64,000 bases of DNA from Streptomyces sp. TRM68416. Lineage in GTDB: Bacteria > Actinomycetota > Actinomycetes > Streptomycetales > Streptomycetaceae. The DNA is taken from positions 60,248 through 124,247 of the forward strand of contig NZ_JACVWU010000025.1 of the NCBI RefSeq assembly GCF_014596915.1. The letters run 5' to 3'. Below are positions 11,129 through 19,153 of this stretch, in pieces (position 1 is the first letter of the stretch; each line of letters opens with the position of its first letter). A model generated the notes under the pieces. That model saw only the letters and a program-made list of their open reading frames with translations, did not search any database and was not told where the DNA came from. A program made the position numbers and the translations under genes.

Positions 11129-11190
11129 ACGCCGGGACGCGGGCCCCGCACGGTGTACGGCGGGAGCCCCTCCCCCACGGAGCGGCCGCC
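11100..11190 (-). pseudogene. Degenerate copy of the 3' end of the adjacent phosphatase gene
   Basis: Read leftward, this stretch encodes GRGSRRTPCGARVP followed by FTDPAEALMR. The true C terminus of the neighbouring phosphatase reads AWGSRRTPRGKTVWF and then LIDPAEALLSLF. At DNA level GCCTCCGCCGG-TCA-TGA and GGCGGGAGCCCC recur about 170-180 bases apart in the same order. It overlaps the 3' end of the rightward helical-protein gene. It looks like the remnant of a partial duplication with an internal deletion. Not expected to be functional. Confidence 0.45.
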
Positions 11191-11259
11191 CCGCGGGCTT
11201 CGGAGGCGCGCGGCCCCGCGCCCCTTCGGAACAGACTCCGCGCGAGCGCCTCCGCCCCT

Positions 11260-13911
11260 TCAGAACAGGCTGAGCAGTGCCTCCGCCGGGTCAATGAGGC
11301 CCGTTTCCCCGTCGGGGAGCGGTAGTTCGAACCACACCGTCTTGCCGCGCGGGGTGCGGCGGGAGCCCCAGGCGGCGCTGAGGAGGCCGACGAGCTGGAG
11401 GCCGCGGCCGCCCTCGTCGGTGTCGCGGGCGCGGCGGCGGCGCGGCTGGACCAGGCCGGAGTCCCAGACCTCGCAGACCAGGGTGCGGTCGAGCAGGAGC
11501 CGGAGTCTGATCTCGCCCTCGCCGTACCGCAGGGCGTTCGTCACCAGCTCGCTGACCAGGAGTTCCGTCGTGTCGACGAGGGGTTCCAGGTCCCAGCTGA
11601 GCAGCTGTCCGCGCGCGTACTCGCGGGCGCGGCCCACACTGCGCGGCTCGCGCGGCAGCGTCCAGTCGCCGACGGACTCGGCGGGCAGGCCCTGGACGCG
11701 GGCCATGAGCAGGGCGATGTCGTCCTCGCCGTGGTGGGTGTCGAGGGTGTTGAGGACGTGGTCGCAGACGTCCTCCAGCGGGCGGGCGGGGTCCGTCAGC
11801 GCTCCGACGAAGGCCTGGAGGCCCTCGTCCAGGGGGTGATCGCGGCTTTCGACCAGTCCATCCGTGTAGAGCGCCAACAGTGCACCTTCGGGAAGTTCGA
11901 CCTCCACCTCCTCGAACGGCTCGCCGCCGACACCGAGCGGCATGCCCGGCGGCACGTCGAGCATCAGCGCGTCCTCACCGGGTTCGACGAGCACGGGCGG
12001 CAGATGGCCGGCGTTGGCGAAGGTGCAGCGGCGGGTGACGGAGTCGTAGACGGCGTAGACGCAGGTGGCCAGGTACACCTCGGACAGGTCGGCCTCGCGG
12101 GGGCGGCGGGCGGCCCGGGTGGCCTGCTGCACGCCGCCCGGCGCGCCGAGGCCGCGGGCGATCTCGTCCAACGCCGAGAGGACTTCGGCCGGTTCGAGGT
12201 CCAGCAGGGCCAGCGTGCGGACGGCGGAGCGCAGTTCGCCCATCGCCACCGCGGCGCGCAGTCCGCGTCCCATCACGTCGCCGACCACCAACGCCGTACG
12301 GTGACCCGGCAGTTCGATGACGTCGAACCAGTCGCCGCCCACCTCGCTGGGCCGGTCCGAGGAGGCGTTGCCCGGCAGATAGCGGCAGGCGATGTCCAGG
12401 CCGGACGCCACCGGGTCCCCCGGCGGCAGCAGCGACCGCTGCAGTATCAGCGCCCGTTCGTGCTCCCTGCGGTACAGCCGCGCGTTGTCGATGCACACCG
12501 CCGCCCGCGCGGCCAGCTCCACGGCCAGGTCCCGGTCCCGGTCCCCGAACGGCTCGCTGCCCTTCGTCCGCGAGAACTGCGCCAGTCCTACGACGGTGTC
12601 GTGGGCGACCATCGGCACGGCCAGCGTGGACTGCACCAGGCCGCCGTCCTCGGCCGGCACGGACTGCGGGCGTGCCGTGCGCAGGGCGTCCGCGCAGGGC
12701 GAGTTGAAGGGGTAGTGGTGGACCGCGCCGACGGCGACGGGCGCGCCGCCCCCGACGAGGGGCGCGTCGGAGACCGCGCTGGCGAAGGCGACGCGGCGCA
12801 GTTCCGCGCTGCCGTCGGCGAGGCCGGGCGGGGTCTCGTCGCCGGCCAGCAGGCCCTGGTAGAGGTCGACCGTGGCCAGGTCGCAGAAGCCGGGGACCAC
12901 GACGTCGAGCAGTTCGCGGGCCGTGGTCTCCAGGTCCAGGGAGTTGCCGATGCGGGCGCCGGCCTCGTTGAGCAGGGCGAGGTTGCGCCGGGCGGCGGCG
13001 GCCTCGCGGGCGGCGGCGCGGCGGGCGGTGATGTCGGTGGCGAGCCAGGCGATGCCGATGGGGCGGCCGGAGCCGCTGTGCACCCGGTAGAGGTTGACCG
13101 ACCAGTGGCGGCGCTCGGCGGAGTCCGGCAGGAAGCCGGTGACGTGCATGTCCGTGATGGAGTCGCCGGTCTCCAGGACGCGGCGCAGGGTGGCGGTGAT
13201 CCGTTCCGCCTCGGACCTCGGCAGGTAGTCGTGCACGCCGCGGCCGCGGTGGTCGTCGGGGGTGCCGCCGAACACGTAGGCGAACCGCTGGTTGGCGCGG
13301 CGCACCCGCAGGTCGGTGTCGATCAGCAGGAAACCGAAGGGGGATTGGCCGAATATCGCCTGTGAGGCGGCGAGGTCGGTCTCGATGCTGCGCAGGGTGC
13401 GCACGTCGACGACGATGCAGACGGCGGCCTTGTCGCCCTCCTCGGTCCGCGTCGGCATGACGTAGACCTCGGCCAGCGCCTCCTCGCCGCGTCCCGTCGG
13501 CCCGGGGTCCGGCTTGCGGAAGGGGACGACGCCGGTCCACTCCCGGCCGTCGAGGATCTCGGCCATCTTGCGGTGGCCCTGTTCGCGCCGGTCGGGGTCG
13601 ATGAACGCCTCGATGGGGTCCATGCCGACGGCGCGCTCGGCCGGGATGCCGAAGAGTTGCTCGGCGCGCAGGCTCCACTGGTCGACGAGCCCATCGGGGC
13701 CGATGGAGAAGGACGCGACGCGGATGTAGTCGTAGATGGAGCCGGGTGGGCTGCTCTGCCACATGGCGTCCGCGGACGGCTCGTCGCCGGAGACGGATGC
13801 CGTATCACGGGAAGCAGCCGTCGCGTCCGGCGCGGCGGCAGCCGCGGCAGCCGTCCTGGCGCCTTCCGACGGGTCCTCGGACTCCGTGGCCTTCGCTGGT
13901 ATCTCGCTCAC
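11260..13911 (-). CDS. PAS-PAS-GAF-PP2C (SpoIIE-type) phosphatase with C-terminal HATPase domain
   Basis: Cytoplasmic multi-domain phosphatase of 883 residues that probably controls an anti-sigma/anti-anti-sigma switch. Order: low-complexity Ala-rich leader (1-50), PAS (about 60-170), PAS (about 180-300, with FAYVFGGTPDDHRGRGVHDYLP), GAF (about 315-470), PP2C/SpoIIE phosphatase (about 490-700, with GGDWFDVIELPGHRTALVVGDVMGRGLRAA and ALYTDGLVESR), and an RsbW-like HATPase (about 730-875, with LLVSELVTNALRYG and DEGGRGLQLVGLL). The GTG at 13911 has GGAGGGG nine bases upstream; longer reading lacks one. The next leftward gene upstream is a stand-alone HATPase of the same family. Confidence 0.9.
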   Translation of the reverse strand: MSEIPAKATESEDPSEGARTAAAAAAAPDATAASRDTASVSGDEPSADAMWQSSPPGSIYDYIRVASFSIGPDGLVDQWSLRAEQLFGIPAERAVGMDPIEAFIDPDRREQGHRKMAEILDGREWTGVVPFRKPDPGPTGRGEEALAEVYVMPTRTEEGDKAAVCIVVDVRTLRSIETDLAASQAIFGQSPFGFLLIDTDLRVRRANQRFAYVFGGTPDDHRGRGVHDYLPRSEAERITATLRRVLETGDSITDMHVTGFLPDSAERRHWSVNLYRVHSGSGRPIGIAWLATDITARRAAAREAAAARRNLALLNEAGARIGNSLDLETTARELLDVVVPGFCDLATVDLYQGLLAGDETPPGLADGSAELRRVAFASAVSDAPLVGGGAPVAVGAVHHYPFNSPCADALRTARPQSVPAEDGGLVQSTLAVPMVAHDTVVGLAQFSRTKGSEPFGDRDRDLAVELAARAAVCIDNARLYRREHERALILQRSLLPPGDPVASGLDIACRYLPGNASSDRPSEVGGDWFDVIELPGHRTALVVGDVMGRGLRAAVAMGELRSAVRTLALLDLEPAEVLSALDEIARGLGAPGGVQQATRAARRPREADLSEVYLATCVYAVYDSVTRRCTFANAGHLPPVLVEPGEDALMLDVPPGMPLGVGGEPFEEVEVELPEGALLALYTDGLVESRDHPLDEGLQAFVGALTDPARPLEDVCDHVLNTLDTHHGEDDIALLMARVQGLPAESVGDWTLPREPRSVGRAREYARGQLLSWDLEPLVDTTELLVSELVTNALRYGEGEIRLRLLLDRTLVCEVWDSGLVQPRRRRARDTDEGGRGLQLVGLLSAAWGSRRTPRGKTVWFELPLPDGETGLIDPAEALLSLF

Positions 13912-14170
13912 GCGAACCGTCCCCTCCAGCTCACCGCGTCCGGTACCGGTCACCGGCGGCGGCTGCCCGCAGTATCCAGCACTACGGCGCCGCACAACAC
14001 GGTGTTCACGATCACAGCACGTTCCCGATCGTTTTTGGACCGGACCGCGGAAACACTTCCAGTCTTCTAACCAGCCAACACGCTGTCGAATCACGCTCTC
14101 CGACAACCGCCAGTGGCCTGAACCAGCCAGTGGACAGGGTGGGCGGCGGCGTACAGCCGGAGCGGCCGTG

Positions 14171-14587
14171 TCAGGGCACCGCGAGTTCGAACCAGACCGT
14201 CTTGCCGACGGCGCCCGGCCGGGTGCCCCAGCGGTGCGAGGAGTGGGCGACCAGTTGGAGGCCGCGGCCGCTCTCGTCCTCCGGGCGGGGCTCGCGTTCG
14301 CGGGGCGGGTCCGGGAGCGGGTCGGAGACCTCCACCAGCAGGAGGTCACCGAGGCGCGCGGGGCGGACGAGGCGCACGCCGACCGGGCCGGTGGCGTGCC
14401 GCAGGGCGTTGGTCACGAGCTCACTGACCAGCAGGGTCGCGATGTCGGCGAGGCTGTCGAGGTTCCACTCGCACAGTCGGTCGCGGACGGCTGCGCGGGC
14501 GGCACGCACGGCGCCCGGCTCCGCGGGGAAGGTCCACTCGGCACAGTCGCCTTCGGTGTCGATCACGCCGATCACTTCCCGGGCCAC
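14171..14587 (-). CDS. Stand-alone RsbW-type ATP-binding protein
   Basis: Serine-kinase-like anti-sigma regulator (HATPase_c_2), about 138 residues from the GTG at 14587. LLVSELVTNALRHA is the N box binding ATP and DESGRGLQLVAHSSHRWG the G box. The C-terminal GKTVWFELAVP is nearly the same as in the adjacent multi-domain phosphatase, so the two share ancestry. The start is uncertain: an ATG at 14677 would add 30 residues and other GTG codons lie nearby; I prefer 14587 because family similarity begins about there and AAGGAC lies upstream. Such proteins typically bind a sigma factor or phosphorylate an STAS anti-anti-sigma partner. Confidence 0.8.
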   Translation of the reverse strand: MAREVIGVIDTEGDCAEWTFPAEPGAVRAARAAVRDRLCEWNLDSLADIATLLVSELVTNALRHATGPVGVRLVRPARLGDLLLVEVSDPLPDPPREREPRPEDESGRGLQLVAHSSHRWGTRPGAVGKTVWFELAVP

Positions 14588-14736
14588 AAGCCCACGAACT
14601 GTCCTTTTTCGTGGGGTTAATGGGCACATACCCGATATCGGCGGGGCAGTACCGTCCGGGTGGACGCACTGTGGCACGTATGGCGCACGAGGGGGCGCCC
14701 AGGACCCTGCGGCCCGTCGGCCCGGAGGCGCGGGCG

Positions 14737-15138
14737 CTACGGGCGTTGCGCGGCGAGCACCTCGCGGACCGCCGGCACGTCCTGGTCGAGCCAGTCCACG
14801 GACCAGATCTCGTCCGGCGTCAGCCAGCGCAGTTCGTCGTGGTCCTCAAGGGGTTCGGGGGCGGCCGAGCCGGGGCGGAGGCGGGCGGACCAGACCTGGA
14901 GGACGTAGGGCGGCCTGAGCGGCCATTCGCCCGGGATCCGCTCCCCCGCCTCCGCGTCCACGCCGAGCTCCTCGCGCAGTTCCCGGACGAGGGCCGCCCT
15001 GGGCTCCTCGCCCGGTTCCACCTTGCCGCCGGGCAGTTCCCAGCGGCCGGCCAGTTCGGCGGGGGCGCTGCGGCGGGCGGCGAGCAGGCGTCCGTCCGCG
15101 AGGAGGGCCGCTCCCACCACCACGATCCGTTCCGTCAT
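14737..15138 (-). CDS. Nudix hydrolase, MutT-like
   Basis: Small pyrophosphohydrolase of 133 residues. The complete Nudix box is present at about residues 37-59, starting GGKVEPGEEPRAALVRELRE and continuing to the ELG end (GX5EX7REUXEEXGU). The early AARRSAPAELAGRWELPGG matches 8-oxo-dGTP-type MutT enzymes, so nucleotide-pool sanitation is likely, although substrate cannot be fixed from sequence. The ATG at 15138 is preceded by only a weak AGG ribosome site. Same strand as the SPOR-like gene just upstream. Confidence 0.88.
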   Translation of the reverse strand: MTERIVVVGAALLADGRLLAARRSAPAELAGRWELPGGKVEPGEEPRAALVRELREELGVDAEAGERIPGEWPLRPPYVLQVWSARLRPGSAAPEPLEDHDELRWLTPDEIWSVDWLDQDVPAVREVLAAQRP

Positions 15139-15169
15139 GCGCCGGAGCCTACGGGACCCGGCGGCGGTC

Positions 15170-15361
15170 TCAGTTCGCGGTCGCCGTGCCGTTCGCGCCG
15201 ATCTTCTCTACCCAGTACAGCTGCTTGTGGCCGCGGCTGTCGAGGCTGTCGGCGATCTTCTGGGCCTCGGACCGTGTCGCGTAGCGGCCCACGCGGTAGC
15301 GGTTGCCGTTGTCGTCCTGCCGTATGACGAGCCAGGGGAGAGTGATCGTGCCGTCGCTCAT
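15170..15361 (-). CDS. Small SPOR-like domain protein
   Basis: A 63-residue soluble protein; LVIRQDDNGNRYRVGRYATR followed by SEAQKIADSLDSRGHKQLYW has the beta-alpha-beta pattern of SPOR or SPOR-like domains (sequence-to-repeat with R-x-x-A at the helix start). In other bacteria SPOR domains bind denuded peptidoglycan; the actinomycete short form has no signal peptide, so its role is unclear. The ATG at 15361 has GGAGAGG upstream. Likely read together with the Nudix gene 31 bases downstream. Confidence 0.75.
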   Translation of the reverse strand: MSDGTITLPWLVIRQDDNGNRYRVGRYATRSEAQKIADSLDSRGHKQLYWVEKIGANGTATAN

Positions 15362-15692
15362 CGCGCCCCGCCTCTCCTGGCCGCCCCGGCTCGCACCGGG
15401 CCCGTCCGCGGCCCGTGCCGTACCCCGCCCGCTAAGGAAACCGCAATCCGCATATGCCCGAGCGTACGCCTAACCTTCACGCAGCGAACACGGCTTTGCA
15501 CAAAGAGGTACGCAACCGGCCAGTACGCAGGGGGCGCACGACGTCGAATGCGCCGTCGACGGACCCCGACGGACGCGGTCAGCGGCATGGTGCACACATT
15601 GGCGGCGACCTGCGAGAACGGCCAGATTCCAACGCCTGCGGACGGGGGGTCCGTTGGGAGGGGGACGGGGGCAACTCCCGGAACTGTGTGCG
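15362..15692. other. Intergenic region upstream of the SPOR gene, with a half iron-box-like word
   Basis: No gene. On the minus strand GAAGGTTAGGCGTACGCTC (15461-15479) matches the left half of the actinomycete DmdR/IdeR iron box but the right half does not match, so I do not claim iron control. The promoter of the SPOR and Nudix genes should be here. Confidence 0.25.
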
Positions 15693-16445
15693 CTACTTCA
15701 CCGGCAGGTGGTACGACGCCCGGTAGCGGTCCGCCGGGATCACCACGTCCGCCGTCTCGACCGGGCGGCCCGAGGCGTAGTAGGTGCGCTGGATGACGAG
15801 GACGACATGGCCGGGGACCCCGCCGAGGGCGAGGAGTTCCTCGGCCAGGCCGGGGCGGGCGCCGACCTCCTCGGTGACGTTGTCCACGATGACGTCGATG
15901 GCGCGCATCCGCTCGACGACGCCCATGCCGCCCAGCGGGCCCTCCTCGGGGAGCATCACGGGGGTGCGGCCGGTGACGGCGAGCGGTTCCCAGGAGGTGG
16001 AGAGCATCATCGCCTCCCCGGCCTCGCGGAAGAGGTACCGGGTGCACATCACGCGGTCGCCGGGCCGGATGCCGAGCCGCTCGGCGACCGCCCCGCCGGC
16101 CTCCGCCTGCTCGCTGCTGGACTCCCAGGTGCCGCGCACCTCGCCGTCGGCCTGCTCCTGACGGAACGGCGTGGCTCCGCCGGAGGGCCGGAATCCGGAG
16201 CGGGAGATCCGGCGGGGCACCGGCCGCTCGCGCACGTACGTCCCCGAGCCGGAGCGGCCCTCGACCAGGCCCTCGGCCATCAGCACCTTGCGCGCCTCCA
16301 GGGCGACGGTGTCCGAGACGCCGTACTCCTCGCGGATCCTGGCCTGGGAGGGGAGGCGGGTGTGCGGTGGCAGCGAACCGTCGACGATCTTCTTGCGGAG
16401 ATCACCCGCGACGCGCAGGTACGCCGGCTGCTCACCGAATGTCAC
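15693..16445 (-). CDS. GntR-family regulator, HutC/UTRA type
   Basis: Transcription factor of 250 residues. The N-terminal winged helix starts QPAYLRVAGDLRKKIVDGSL and includes RLPSQARIREEYGVS followed by LMAEGLVEGRSGSGTYV, the GntR signature. From about residue 95 the UTRA effector domain follows, ending with RTYYASGRPVETADVVIPADRY. GTG start at 16445 with GGGAG nine bases upstream. A candidate operator lies just upstream at 16462-16478, so it may repress itself. No obvious target operon is adjacent, so the effector and regulon are unknown. Confidence 0.92.
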   Translation of the reverse strand: MTFGEQPAYLRVAGDLRKKIVDGSLPPHTRLPSQARIREEYGVSDTVALEARKVLMAEGLVEGRSGSGTYVRERPVPRRISRSGFRPSGGATPFRQEQADGEVRGTWESSSEQAEAGGAVAERLGIRPGDRVMCTRYLFREAGEAMMLSTSWEPLAVTGRTPVMLPEEGPLGGMGVVERMRAIDVIVDNVTEEVGARPGLAEELLALGGVPGHVVLVIQRTYYASGRPVETADVVIPADRYRASYHLPVK

Positions 16446-16461
16446 TGGCCGCTCCCATCAG

Positions 16462-16478
16462 GTTGTACAGACAGCAAC
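16462..16478. promoter_or_regulatory. Candidate GntR operator
   Basis: GTTGTACAGACAGCAAC is an imperfect inverted repeat with GTTG and CAAC arms, 17 bases upstream of the GntR start. Its shape fits HutC-type operators. Binding is inferred. Confidence 0.35.
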
Positions 16479-16542
16479 AGCCTGGCAACCGTGGGTTCCG
16501 TGATGCAAGCAAAGGCCAAAGAATCACTCGATGTGATGACTT

Positions 16543-16563
16543 ATGCCCCGAGGGGGCTTTACG
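16543..16563 (-). terminator. Short hairpin downstream of the DUF4190-like gene
   Basis: On the minus strand AAAGCCCCCTCGGGGCATAA forms a five-pair stem with a short loop about 30 bases after the stop codon of the membrane protein gene. It is the short GC hairpin type common after Streptomyces genes; strength is doubtful. Confidence 0.4.
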
Positions 16564-16592
16564 CAGGCGGTTTCTCCCCGCTATGGCCGCCC

Positions 16593-17762
16593 TCACACAT
16601 CGAGTTCGCCGCCGCCCGCCCCCGGGGCGCCGCCCTCCTCGTAGTCTTCGTACGACGGCACCGTGGTGGCCAGTCCCAGAGCCTTGCGCGCGGTGACGGT
16701 CGTCCGGCCGTCGACGAACGCGTAGCCGCTCTCGTAGTGCTCGTAGAACGTGTCCACGTCGTCGGTGGCGGCGGCCTTCGCCCAGGCCTTCCGGGCGTCG
16801 TCCATGTCCGCGACCAGGTCGGCGACGGGCTGCTCCGCCGCCTTCGGCCAGGTGTGCTCGCGCAGCTCCGCGATCTGCTCGCCGAGGACCTCCTCGACGT
16901 CGCCCGCCCAGGCCCGGCTGCCCGCCAGGTCGTCCTCGGGATAGTCCTCCGGCTCCTCGAAGAGCACGTCGTCCACGGCGTTGAGCGCCTTCAGCAAGGC
17001 GAGCTGATCCGCGTCGAGCGTCGTCGCGTCGGTGCGCAGCGAGCCGTCGAGGGTGGCGCCCTTCTCGGCGCTCGCGAACACGCAGGTGACCTCACGGTCG
17101 CCCAACCGCCAGGCCGAGCCGGTCGGGTAGAGGTAGTACACGCCCACCTCCTCCGGCACCGCCCAGTAGTCCAGCGCATACGCCGACGCGAGCGCGTCGC
17201 ACCGCTTCTCGGCGGTCCGCGTCACCTCGTCCTCGCCCGGGTACGTTCCGCCGGGCAGTTCGACCACGCCGAAGACCTCGCCGTCGTGCCGGCCGGCGCA
17301 GGGCACCTCGTCGACGTCGGGCGGGGCGCCGTCGCGGAACCCGGACGGCGCGTCGAAGCAGTCGCCCTTGGCGAGCGCGTACGTGGCGTCGCTCTCGAAG
17401 TTCTTGAGGTCGTCCCAGGCCTCGCCGAGGGCCCCGGTGGACAGCGACACCGTCCACAGTGCGAGCCCGACGGCCGACAGCACGGACCCGGCCACGGCCA
17501 TCCCCTTGCCGCGCTCGCCCTTCCGCCCGATCTGCCGCAGCGCGATCAGACCGAGGACGAGTCCGACGGCCGGCAGGAAGCAGAGGATGCCGAGGACCAG
17601 GGCGGCGATGGCGACCCCGTTGACGGGCGCGGGGCGGCCGTAGCCGTAGGGGAAGTGGTGCCCGTACGGGCCCTGGGGGTAAGGGCCTTGAGGTCCCGGA
17701 GGTCCGTAGGGCCCCTGGGGTCCTTGCGGCTGTTGGGGGCCTGGGGGCGGAGGGATGGACAC
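16593..17762 (-). CDS. DUF4190/septum-formation-like membrane protein
   Basis: A 389-residue membrane protein. The N-terminal 50 residues are a Pro/Gly/Gln/Tyr-rich cytoplasmic tail (repeats of QGPYGPPGPQGPY). Two membrane helices follow with the DUF4190 pattern VNGVAIAALVLGILCFLPAV and GRKGERGKGMAVAGSVLSAVG. The outer part (about 125-389) contains a cysteine-bearing domain, KGDCFDAP through VPCAGRHDGEVFGVVELPGG, typical of the septum-formation family extracellular domain. The GTG at 17762 has GGAG ten bases upstream. Divergent from the serpin gene, with only about 100 bases between them. Function is unknown; envelope location is well supported. Confidence 0.75.
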   Translation of the reverse strand: MSIPPPPGPQQPQGPQGPYGPPGPQGPYPQGPYGHHFPYGYGRPAPVNGVAIAALVLGILCFLPAVGLVLGLIALRQIGRKGERGKGMAVAGSVLSAVGLALWTVSLSTGALGEAWDDLKNFESDATYALAKGDCFDAPSGFRDGAPPDVDEVPCAGRHDGEVFGVVELPGGTYPGEDEVTRTAEKRCDALASAYALDYWAVPEEVGVYYLYPTGSAWRLGDREVTCVFASAEKGATLDGSLRTDATTLDADQLALLKALNAVDDVLFEEPEDYPEDDLAGSRAWAGDVEEVLGEQIAELREHTWPKAAEQPVADLVADMDDARKAWAKAAATDDVDTFYEHYESGYAFVDGRTTVTARKALGLATTVPSYEDYEEGGAPGAGGGELDV

Positions 17763-17864
17763 GAGTACCGTGCTCCTGTTTCGGGCGGCGGTGCCGGGAC
17801 GAGGCAGAACAGACGTACGACTGGACGCACCGCGCATGGTAAGCGTGGGGCGGGCGGGGGCGGA

Positions 17865-19055
17865 ATGCGGGTTACAAACGTGACAGTCCGGGCGGTGAAC
17901 GCGCTGACCGCGCGGTGGGCCGGTACGGCGGAGAGCGGCACGGTCTTCTCCGCGGCGGGGGTCTGGCCCCTGCTGGCGTTCCTCGCGGACGGCGCGGACG
18001 GCGCAGCGCGGGCCGAGCTGGCGGACGCGGTCGGGATGCCCGCGGACGAGGCGGCGGCCGCCGCGCGGGGGCTGCTGGCGGGCCTGGACGCGATGCCCGG
18101 TGTGGACAGCGCCCTCGGCCTGTGGACCAAGCGCACGCTGGAGCTGCGCGAGGAGTGGGAGGCGGGGCTGCCGGCGGAGGCGCACGGGGTCCTCACCGGT
18201 GACCCGGCCGCCGACCAGGAGGCCCTCGACGCCTGGGCCGCGAAGCGGACGGGCGGTCTGATCGAGCGGATGCCGGCGAAGGTCACGGACGACACCGAGC
18301 TGCTGCTGGCCAACGCGCTGTCGCTGCGCACGCGGTGGCTGCGCCCCTTCCGGGAGACACCGTGGCAGCCGGAGGGCGGGCCGTGGGACGGGCGCGTGCT
18401 GCTGGGGCTGCGGCGACAGAGCGCGCTGCTGGACCGGATCGGGGTGGCCGACACCCCGGACGGGCATGTCACCGAGCTGAAGGTGCACGGGTCCGACGGG
18501 ATCGACGTCCGTCTCCTGCTCGGCGAGGAGGGCATGACGGCCGGGCAGGTGCTGGGGGCGGGCGTGGGCCTGCTGTCGGACCGGTCGGCGGTCGTGCCCG
18601 GTACGCGGTTGCCGTACGGGGAGGTCGGGCCCGGTGTGCGGGTGGTGAAGGAGCGTGCGACGACGCCCCGGCCGCCCACCCTGGAGGTCTGCACCCCCGC
18701 GTACGAGGTGCGGTCCGACCATGACCTGCGGAAGCGGCACGAGCTGTTCGGCCTCACGACGGCCCGGACCCGCGTCCCCGGCCACTTCCCCGGTGTGAGC
18801 GCGTTCCCGCTGTACGTCGCCGGGGCGCGACAGACCGCTCTGGCCCGCTTCGGCGCGCTGGGCTTCGAGGCCGCGGCGGTGACGGCCCTCTCCCTCGCCG
18901 GGACCGGCATCCCCGAGCTGCGCTGGATCGTGACGACGGTCGAGGCCGCCTTCGACCGCCCGTTCGCCTTCCTGGCCGTACACCGCCCCTCACGGCTGGT
19001 CCTGGCGGCGGGGTGGGTGACGGATCCGGCGCCCTTTCCCGAGGCAGAGTGGTAG
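17865..19055 (+). CDS. Serpin-family protein
   Basis: A 396-residue protein with the serpin fold order and length and no signal peptide, hence cytoplasmic as written. The start VRAVNALTARWAGTAESGTVFSAAGVWPLL resembles helix A/B of serpins (NxxFSPxSI). ELLLANALSLRTRWLRPF matches the strand 3A/F-helix region. Near the end FEAAAVTALSL resembles the hinge of the reactive loop and RPFAFLAVHRPSRLVLAAGWVTDP the conserved C-terminal strand. The hinge lacks the usual Glu-Glu-Gly start and the loop is short, so inhibitory activity is uncertain. The ATG at 17865 follows a G-rich stretch. Serpins are patchy in bacteria. Confidence 0.8.
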   Translation: MRVTNVTVRAVNALTARWAGTAESGTVFSAAGVWPLLAFLADGADGAARAELADAVGMPADEAAAAARGLLAGLDAMPGVDSALGLWTKRTLELREEWEAGLPAEAHGVLTGDPAADQEALDAWAAKRTGGLIERMPAKVTDDTELLLANALSLRTRWLRPFRETPWQPEGGPWDGRVLLGLRRQSALLDRIGVADTPDGHVTELKVHGSDGIDVRLLLGEEGMTAGQVLGAGVGLLSDRSAVVPGTRLPYGEVGPGVRVVKERATTPRPPTLEVCTPAYEVRSDHDLRKRHELFGLTTARTRVPGHFPGVSAFPLYVAGARQTALARFGALGFEAAAVTALSLAGTGIPELRWIVTTVEAAFDRPFAFLAVHRPSRLVLAAGWVTDPAPFPEAEW

Positions 19056-19153
19056 GCCGAGGGGCGCGGGGAACCGCACAACCCCGGCAGCCGCCCGACA
19101 GCCCGGCCCTCCGGACTGTCGGGCGCCCGCTCTCTACCTGCTCAGTCGCCGCG

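Noticed and set aside
15461..15479. Iron box (DmdR/IdeR) upstream of the SPOR gene
   Set aside because: Only one half-site matches, and the downstream genes have no link to iron.
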